In this document: positions 59,389 to 64,000 of the stretch, piece after piece
Layout: the number at the start of each line of letters is the position of its first letter
How positions within the stretch are numbered: the stretch's first letter is position 1
The notes under the pieces: generated by a model
What the model was told of the DNA's origin: nothing
What the model saw: only the letters and a program-made list of their open reading frames with translations
Databases searched by the model: none
Assembly: GCF_046507575.1 (NCBI RefSeq)
Contig: NZ_JBKFEY010000006.1
Span: 1-64,000 of the forward strand
DNA from: Pontitalea aquivivens
GTDB taxonomy: Bacteria > Pseudomonadota > Alphaproteobacteria > Rhodobacterales > Rhodobacteraceae
DNA: 64,000 nucleotides
Direction: 5' to 3'
Program-made: the position numbers and the translations under genes

Positions 59389-60501
59389 TCAGAACGTTTC
59401 GGTGTGTTCCGTCACTTGTTCCAGCCAGTCGCGGTCCAGCGTGACCCCGATCCCCGCCCCCGGCGGCACCGGCATCAGCCCGTTTTCCGCTTCCAGCCGT
59501 TCGCAGACGATATCGCGCGCGAAATACCGGCTGGCGCTGGAGGTATCGCCCGGCTTGCGGAAATTGGGCAAGGTCGCAAGATGGATGTTATGAGCCCGAC
59601 CGATCCCGGCCTCCAGCATGCCGCCGCACCAGACCGGCACATCCCAGGCGGCGGCCAGATCGTGGATGCGGCGCGCCTCCAGATGGCCGCCCACACGGCC
59701 GACCTTGATATTGATCACCCGGGTTGCGTCACTGACCAGCGCCTTGCGCGCATCGGCGGCAGACCGGATGCTTTCATCCAGGCAGACCGGCGTTTCAAGA
59801 TGGCGCTGCAGCACTGCATGATCGTGCAGATCGTCATGCGCCAGCGGCTGTTCGATGTAGTCCAGATCGAACCGTTCCAGCGCCCGCAGGATGCGCAGAT
59901 CCGCCAGCGTATAGGCAGTGTTGGCATCCACGCTCAGCCTCGCTTCGGGCAGGGCGGCGCGCACGGCGGCTACAAGGTCCAGATCGTGGCCTGGCATGAT
60001 CTTGAGCTTGATGCGCCGATAGCCCTGGGCATGGTGGCGGCGGGCCTTTTCAACGGTGGCAGCGATCTCCTCGATGCCCAGCGAGATGCCCACCGGCACC
60101 GCATCGCCCGCCCCTCCCAGAACGGTCTTCAACGACAGGTCCAGCGATTTGGCCCACAGATCCCAGAAGGCCATTTCGACCAGCGCCTTGGTCATCCAAT
60201 GCCCGCGCCAGGACCGCAGCGGCCGACAGATCGCCTCAGGGTTTTCAAAGCCTTGCCCGATGATCTGCGGCAACAGCGCGGTGCGCAGCAGATCCATTCC
60301 GCCCGCGATGGTATCATCCAGGTAATCGGGCAGCGGGTCCATCACGCCCTCGGCATAGCCTTCCAGCCCGCCCGCGCACAGCGTCAGCAGCGGAAAGACC
60401 TTGTCATGCATCGTCCCGGTCGAGGTGGTGAAGGGCGACAGAAGCGGCAGGCGCACGATGCGCAATTCGGCGCTGTCGATGCGAAGGGGGGCGGCGGTCA
60501 T
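59389..60501 (-). CDS. Enolase-superfamily N-acylamino acid racemase/o-succinylbenzoate synthase (NSAR/OSBS)
   Basis: A 370-residue muconate-lactonizing-type enzyme. Catalytic lysines K165 and K167 are in IKLKI, metal ligands are D192 (VDANTAYT), E217 (YIEQPL) and D242 (LDESI), and the second-side K266 is in INIKVGRVGG. GGMLEAGIGRAHNIHLATLPNF is a strong NSAR/OSBS stretch. With a dipeptide ABC transporter in the same operon, racemisation of N-acyl or N-succinyl amino acids, or dipeptide epimerisation, is likelier than menaquinone synthesis. Its start overlaps the dppF-like stop (ATGA). Confidence 0.85.
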   Translation of the reverse strand: MTAAPLRIDSAELRIVRLPLLSPFTTSTGTMHDKVFPLLTLCAGGLEGYAEGVMDPLPDYLDDTIAGGMDLLRTALLPQIIGQGFENPEAICRPLRSWRGHWMTKALVEMAFWDLWAKSLDLSLKTVLGGAGDAVPVGISLGIEEIAATVEKARRHHAQGYRRIKLKIMPGHDLDLVAAVRAALPEARLSVDANTAYTLADLRILRALERFDLDYIEQPLAHDDLHDHAVLQRHLETPVCLDESIRSAADARKALVSDATRVINIKVGRVGGHLEARRIHDLAAAWDVPVWCGGMLEAGIGRAHNIHLATLPNFRKPGDTSSASRYFARDIVCERLEAENGLMPVPPGAGIGVTLDRDWLEQVTEHTETF

Positions 60502-61310
60502 CGGGTTTCCTCGGGCTGATATGCCGCCGGCACGGTCAGGGCCGATGCCAGAAGGCGGCGGGTGTAATCGGATTGTGGTGCGGAAAACAGCTGATCGACG
60601 GGCGCCAGCTCCACGATCTGGCCCGCCTGCATCACCGCCACGCGATCGGCGATATATTCCACCACCGCCAGATCGTGACTGATGAACAGATAGGTCAGGT
60701 CGAATTCGGCCCGCAATTCCATCAGCAGGTTCAGCACCTGTGCCTGAACCGAGACATCCAGCGCCGAGGTCGGCTCGTCGCAGATCACGATCTCGGGGCG
60801 AGAAATCAACGCGCGGGCAATCGCCACGCGCTGGCGCTGGCCGCCCGACATCTGGCTGGGATAGGCATCCAGCATCCGCGCGGGCATGCGCAGGATGTCC
60901 AGTAACGCGCGCACGCGGGCCAGCCGTTCGGCCGCGCTGACCCCGCCGGCAATCACCAGCGGCATCTCGATCAACTGGCGCACGGTCTTGCGCGGATTGA
61001 GCGAGGAATAGGGGTCCTGAAAGATGGGCTGCACGCGGCGCGCAAAATCGCGGCGCGGGATCAATGGCACCGGCTGGCCATCCAGGCGCACCTCGCCCGA
61101 GGTAGGTGCATCAAGGCCCAGCAAGATCCGCGACAGCGTGCTCTTGCCGCTGCCCGATTCACCGACCAGCGCCAGCACCTCGCCGCGGCGCAGATCCAGG
61201 CTGACATCCTCCAGCGCGGTCAGCGTGCGTTGCGGGCCAAACAGGCCGCCGCCAAGGGGAAAGACGCGGCTGACCCGGTCGATCTGCATCAGGGGGGCGG
61301 ATGCGGTCAT
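60498..61310 (-). CDS. dppF: Dipeptide/oligopeptide ABC transporter ATP-binding protein (DppF type)
   Basis: A 270-residue ATPase with Walker A GESGSGKST (about residues 50-58), the Q-loop near VQPIFQDPYSSLNPR (typical of DppF/OppF), signature MSGGQRQRVAIARAL and Walker B EIVICDEPTSALD. It overlaps the enolase gene at its stop and dppD at its start by 4 bp each, so the module is tightly coupled. Confidence 0.87.
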   Translation of the reverse strand: MTASAPLMQIDRVSRVFPLGGGLFGPQRTLTALEDVSLDLRRGEVLALVGESGSGKSTLSRILLGLDAPTSGEVRLDGQPVPLIPRRDFARRVQPIFQDPYSSLNPRKTVRQLIEMPLVIAGGVSAAERLARVRALLDILRMPARMLDAYPSQMSGGQRQRVAIARALISRPEIVICDEPTSALDVSVQAQVLNLLMELRAEFDLTYLFISHDLAVVEYIADRVAVMQAGQIVELAPVDQLFSAPQSDYTRRLLASALTVPAAYQPEETR

Positions 61311-62152
61311 GGCAGCGCCTCATCATCGGACCATTCCACCGCGCCCAGCCGGTCGCGGCCCCAGCGCATGCCCCGGCGCGGCACCGCAGACAAAAGCGCG
61401 CGGGTATAAGGATGTTCGGGCCGGGTCAGCAGATCGCCAACCGGTCCCGCATCGACGGTGCGCCCGGCATACATCACCTGCACCCGCTGCGCGATGCGGG
61501 CGACGACGCCGATGTCATGGCTGATGAAGATCATCGCCAGCCCCCTTTCCTGCTGCAACCCCGCCAGAAGGTCCAGGATCTGCGCCTGCACCGTCACATC
61601 CAGCGCCGTTGTCGGTTCATCCGCGATCAGCAGGTCCGGATCGCAGAGCAGCGCCATGGCAATCATCACCCGCTGACGCAACCCCCCCGAAAGCTGATGC
61701 GGATAGACCTCCATCCGTTCGGCCGCACGGGGGATGCCGACCCGGTTCAGCAGGTCGATGGCGCGGTCGCGGGCCTCACGCTGCGATCCTTTGCGATGGC
61801 GCAGCCAGGTTTCAGTCAGCTGGCGGCCGATGGTCAGCACCGGGTTCAGCGCTGTCATCGGTTCCTGAAAGATCATCGCCATGCGCGCGCCGCGCAGATC
61901 GGCCATCGCGCGTTCCTTCAGCGCCAGCAAGTCGGTCTGACCCAGCCGCATCTCATCCGCGGCAACGGTGATGCGCGGGGCCAAAAGACGCATCAGCGCC
62001 AAAGAGGTGACCGATTTGCCGCTGCCGGATTCACCGACGATGCCCAGCGTCTCGCCCGGGGCCACGGCCAGATCGACACCGCGCACGGCCTGGAACGGGC
62101 CGGTGGGCGTGGGGATGGTGACGCGCAGGTTGCGGATGGAAACGACACTCAT
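61307..62152 (-). CDS. dppD: Dipeptide/oligopeptide ABC transporter ATP-binding protein (DppD type)
   Basis: A 281-residue ATPase with Walker A GESGSGKSV, IFQEPMTALNPVLTIGRQ (the DppD/OppD Q-loop form), signature LSGGLRQRVMIAMAL and Walker B DLLIADEPTTALD. The C-terminal PEHPYTRALLSAVP is the OppD/F family tail near its iron-sulfur or dimer region. It overlaps the permease stop by 4 bp. Confidence 0.88.
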   Translation of the reverse strand: MSVVSIRNLRVTIPTPTGPFQAVRGVDLAVAPGETLGIVGESGSGKSVTSLALMRLLAPRITVAADEMRLGQTDLLALKERAMADLRGARMAMIFQEPMTALNPVLTIGRQLTETWLRHRKGSQREARDRAIDLLNRVGIPRAAERMEVYPHQLSGGLRQRVMIAMALLCDPDLLIADEPTTALDVTVQAQILDLLAGLQQERGLAMIFISHDIGVVARIAQRVQVMYAGRTVDAGPVGDLLTRPEHPYTRALLSAVPRRGMRWGRDRLGAVEWSDDEALP

Positions 62153-63033
62153 CCCCGGCCCTCCGGTGCAAGAACATCGCGCAGCCCGTCGCCGATCAGG
62201 TTGATGCCCAGCACCAGAACCGCGATCGCCGCACCCGGCAGGGCGATCAGCCGGGCATCAAAGAACACCATCCCCTTGCCCTCGGACACCATCAGTCCCC
62301 AGCTGGGCGTAGGCGGCTGCACGCCAAGGCCCAGGAAGGACAGGGCCGATTCCAGCAAGATCGCATGGGCCACCTCAAGCGAGGCGACAACGACCAGCGG
62401 GCCGATCAGGTTGGGCAACAATTCCGCCAGCAGGATCCGCGGGGTCGATGCCCCCATGGCGCGCGCGGCGGTGACGAATTCCTGTCCGCGCAGCTGCATC
62501 GTGGCCGAACGCACCACCACCGCGAAACGGTCCCACAGCAGCAGGCTGAGCACTGCCACCACGATCCACAGGCTGCCGCCAAAGATCGATACCACCGCCA
62601 GCGCCACCAGCACCACCGGAAGCGCCAGCCGGACCGAGACGAAGAACGTCACGAAGCTGTCCACCCGCCCGCCGTAATAGCCCGCGATCAGGCCCAGCGT
62701 CGTGCCGATCAGCCCCGATCCGATGGCCGCACAGACCCCAATCAGCAGCGAAATCCGCGCCCCATGGATGAGCCGCGACAGGTAATCCCGCCCCAACGCA
62801 TCGGTGCCGAACACATGATCCCAGCTGCCCTTGTCCGCCCAGACCGGCGGGATCAGCCGCCGGCTCAGATCCTGGGCAAAAGGATCATGCGGGGCAAGCC
62901 AAGGCGCAAGCAGCGCCGCGATCAGCACCACCAGAACGATCGCGCCGCCGATCAGAAGACCACGGTGACCACGCGCCCGCCTCAGCATCAGCTGACGCGG
63001 CGAGGGCTGGGACAGAGGGACAGTCTGGGTCAT
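62149..63033 (-). CDS. dppC: Dipeptide ABC transporter permease (DppC type)
   Basis: A 294-residue permease with an N-terminal helix (about 29-50), the DppC lead HDPFAQDLSRRLIPP, GTDALGRDYLSRLIHGARISL, and the EAA-type coupling loop GASTPRILLAELLPN. About six hydrophobic segments. It starts 4 bp after the upstream permease. Confidence 0.88.
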   Translation of the reverse strand: MTQTVPLSQPSPRQLMLRRARGHRGLLIGGAIVLVVLIAALLAPWLAPHDPFAQDLSRRLIPPVWADKGSWDHVFGTDALGRDYLSRLIHGARISLLIGVCAAIGSGLIGTTLGLIAGYYGGRVDSFVTFFVSVRLALPVVLVALAVVSIFGGSLWIVVAVLSLLLWDRFAVVVRSATMQLRGQEFVTAARAMGASTPRILLAELLPNLIGPLVVVASLEVAHAILLESALSFLGLGVQPPTPSWGLMVSEGKGMVFFDARLIALPGAAIAVLVLGINLIGDGLRDVLAPEGRG

Positions 63034-63036
63034 GGA

Positions 63037-63954
63037 TCAGCTCACGCGGATACGGGGGTCAAGCCAGGCGTTGATCACATCGGCCAGAAACGTCAGCCAG
63101 ACATAAAGCATCGCATAGATCAGGATGATGGCCTGGATCGTCGGGAAATCATTGCGCCCGATGCTTTCCCAGGCCAGCAGGCCGATGCCGCGAATGCCAA
63201 AGACGCTTTCGACAACAACCGATCCGCCCAGGATGAACCCGAATTCGACCGCCGCCACACTGATCACGGGCAGGATCGCGTTGCGGATCGCATGGCCGAA
63301 CAGCACCTGCCGCGGCAACAGCCCCTTGGCGCGGGCGGTGCGCACATAATCGGATGCCAGCGCCTCGATCATGCCCGCCCGGCACAGCCGCAACATCGAC
63401 GGCGCCGCATAATAACCCAGCACCAGCGCGGGCATGATGAAATGCGCCCAGCTTTGCGATCCCGAAACCGGCAACCAGCGCAGCTTGACCGCAAACAGCC
63501 AGATCAGCATCAGACCCAGCCAGAAACTGGGCGTCGCCTGCCCCACCGTGCCCAGCGTCAGCGCCAGCCGGTCGGGCCAGCGATTCTGCCGGGCCGCCGC
63601 CAGCATCCCCAGCGGGATCGACAGCACCAGCGCGACCACGATCGCCAGCCCGCCCAGTTTCAGCGTCGCGGGGAAACGCTCGGCCAACAGATCCACCACG
63701 GGCCGGCTGAAATAGAAGCTATCGCCGAAATTGCCCTGCAGGGCGTTACCCATCCAGTCCAGGTATTGAACAGGGATCGGGCGGTCAAATCCCATGCTGC
63801 GGCGGATTACGTCAATATCGGCCTGGGTCGCCCCCTCACCGGCGATCGCGGTGGCCGGGTCGCCCGCCAAAAACATCAGCCCGAAGCTGATCGCAGAGAC
63901 GACAAACGCCACAAGGGCGGCAATTGCCAGACGTCGAAGCGTGAAACGCAGCAT
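63037..63954 (-). CDS. dppB: Dipeptide ABC transporter permease (DppB type)
   Basis: A 305-residue permease with six hydrophobic segments. DppB landmarks are DRPIPVQYLDWMGNALQGNFG, IPLGMLAAARQNRWPD and TARAKGLLPRQVLFGHAIRNAILPV (coupling loop). It is the first transporter gene fully inside the window on this strand. A substrate-binding protein gene would be expected just upstream, beyond 64000; the last 46 bp are too short to show it. Confidence 0.88.
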   Translation of the reverse strand: MLRFTLRRLAIAALVAFVVSAISFGLMFLAGDPATAIAGEGATQADIDVIRRSMGFDRPIPVQYLDWMGNALQGNFGDSFYFSRPVVDLLAERFPATLKLGGLAIVVALVLSIPLGMLAAARQNRWPDRLALTLGTVGQATPSFWLGLMLIWLFAVKLRWLPVSGSQSWAHFIMPALVLGYYAAPSMLRLCRAGMIEALASDYVRTARAKGLLPRQVLFGHAIRNAILPVISVAAVEFGFILGGSVVVESVFGIRGIGLLAWESIGRNDFPTIQAIILIYAMLYVWLTFLADVINAWLDPRIRVS

Positions 63955-64000
63955 GACGGACCTTTCGTCAGGCGGGACAGCAGCGGCAGAGCCCCGCGCC

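Noticed and set aside
1..64000. tRNA, rRNA, CRISPR arrays, intact insertion sequences or prophage genes
   Set aside because: No tRNA-like cloverleaf, spaced repeats, full transposase or phage structural genes were found on either strand.

Overview
The window is about 64 kb of GC-rich, densely coding DNA from an alphaproteobacterium. Liv-type ABC and TRAP uptake systems, PaaI-type thioesterases and GC-ending codon use make Rhodobacteraceae or a near relative my best guess; this is inference, since no rRNA or marker gene is present. From about 0.2 to 59 kb it is one large catabolic island for acyl-CoA chemistry. It carries four AMP-forming acyl-CoA ligases, five acyl-CoA dehydrogenases, five crotonase-fold proteins, four MaoC-type hotdog proteins, four small PaaI-type thioesterases, ten SDRs, a thiolase beside an HMG-CoA-synthase-like/DUF35 fusion, a CitE-like lyase, a DUF849 beta-keto acid cleavage enzyme, a family I CoA-transferase and an alpha-methylacyl-CoA racemase.

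Layout. 0.2-7.4 kb: a thioesterase, an APH-fold kinase, a small protein and a CrtC-like protein, then minus-strand ligase, DECR-like SDR, PaaG-like isomerase and thioesterase. 7.5-9.2 kb: a decayed zone with a broken TetR gene, an IS110-type transposase remnant and a frameshifted SDR. 9.2-20.4 kb: SDR, second APH-fold kinase, PECR-like SDR, a divergent DUF849/MarR pair with a phosphatase, a FadJ-like protein lacking its dehydrogenase domain, an AliA-like ligase and two tandem acyl-CoA dehydrogenases. 20.5-28.4 kb (minus): enoyl reductase, (R)-hydratase, (R)-hydroxyacyl-CoA dehydrogenase, acyl-CoA dehydrogenase, CitE-like, MaoC, thiolase and HMGCS-DUF35. 28.6-33.3 kb: BadH, thioesterase, BadI, CoA-transferase, the C-terminal half of a benzoyl-CoA reductase B-like subunit, and an SDR. 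33.4-38.0 kb: a complete LivKGFHM transporter. 38.1-53.1 kb: three TRAP binding proteins, a TRAP permease (DctQM), two more ligases, crotonases, the racemase, MaoC and SDRs. 53.1-59.0 kb: VOC protein, enoyl reductase, two acyl-CoA dehydrogenases, nitroreductase and MFS. 59.4-64 kb: an unrelated dipeptide module (NSAR/OSBS-type enolase plus Dpp ABC transporter).

How it may work (inference). BadH and BadI open a 2-ketocyclohexanecarboxyl-CoA ring in the known cyclohexanecarboxylate pathway. With AliA-like ligases, candidate AliB-like dehydrogenases, an alpha-methylacyl-CoA racemase and both (R)- and (S)-type beta-oxidation enzymes, the island looks built to import, activate, desaturate, open and beta-oxidise methyl-branched alicyclic acids of the terpenoid, steroid-fragment or naphthenic-acid kind. 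The kinase plus small-protein pair at 0.7-2.2 kb resembles the LvaA/LvaB 4-hydroxyacyl-CoA kinase.

The most striking unexplained signal is a recurring 16-19 bp operator-like sequence, core GCTnnCnTACGATA, in front of nearly every transcription unit from 0.06 to 54.7 kb and absent upstream of the dipeptide module. It defines a single regulon, while the only TetR gene in the window is broken.
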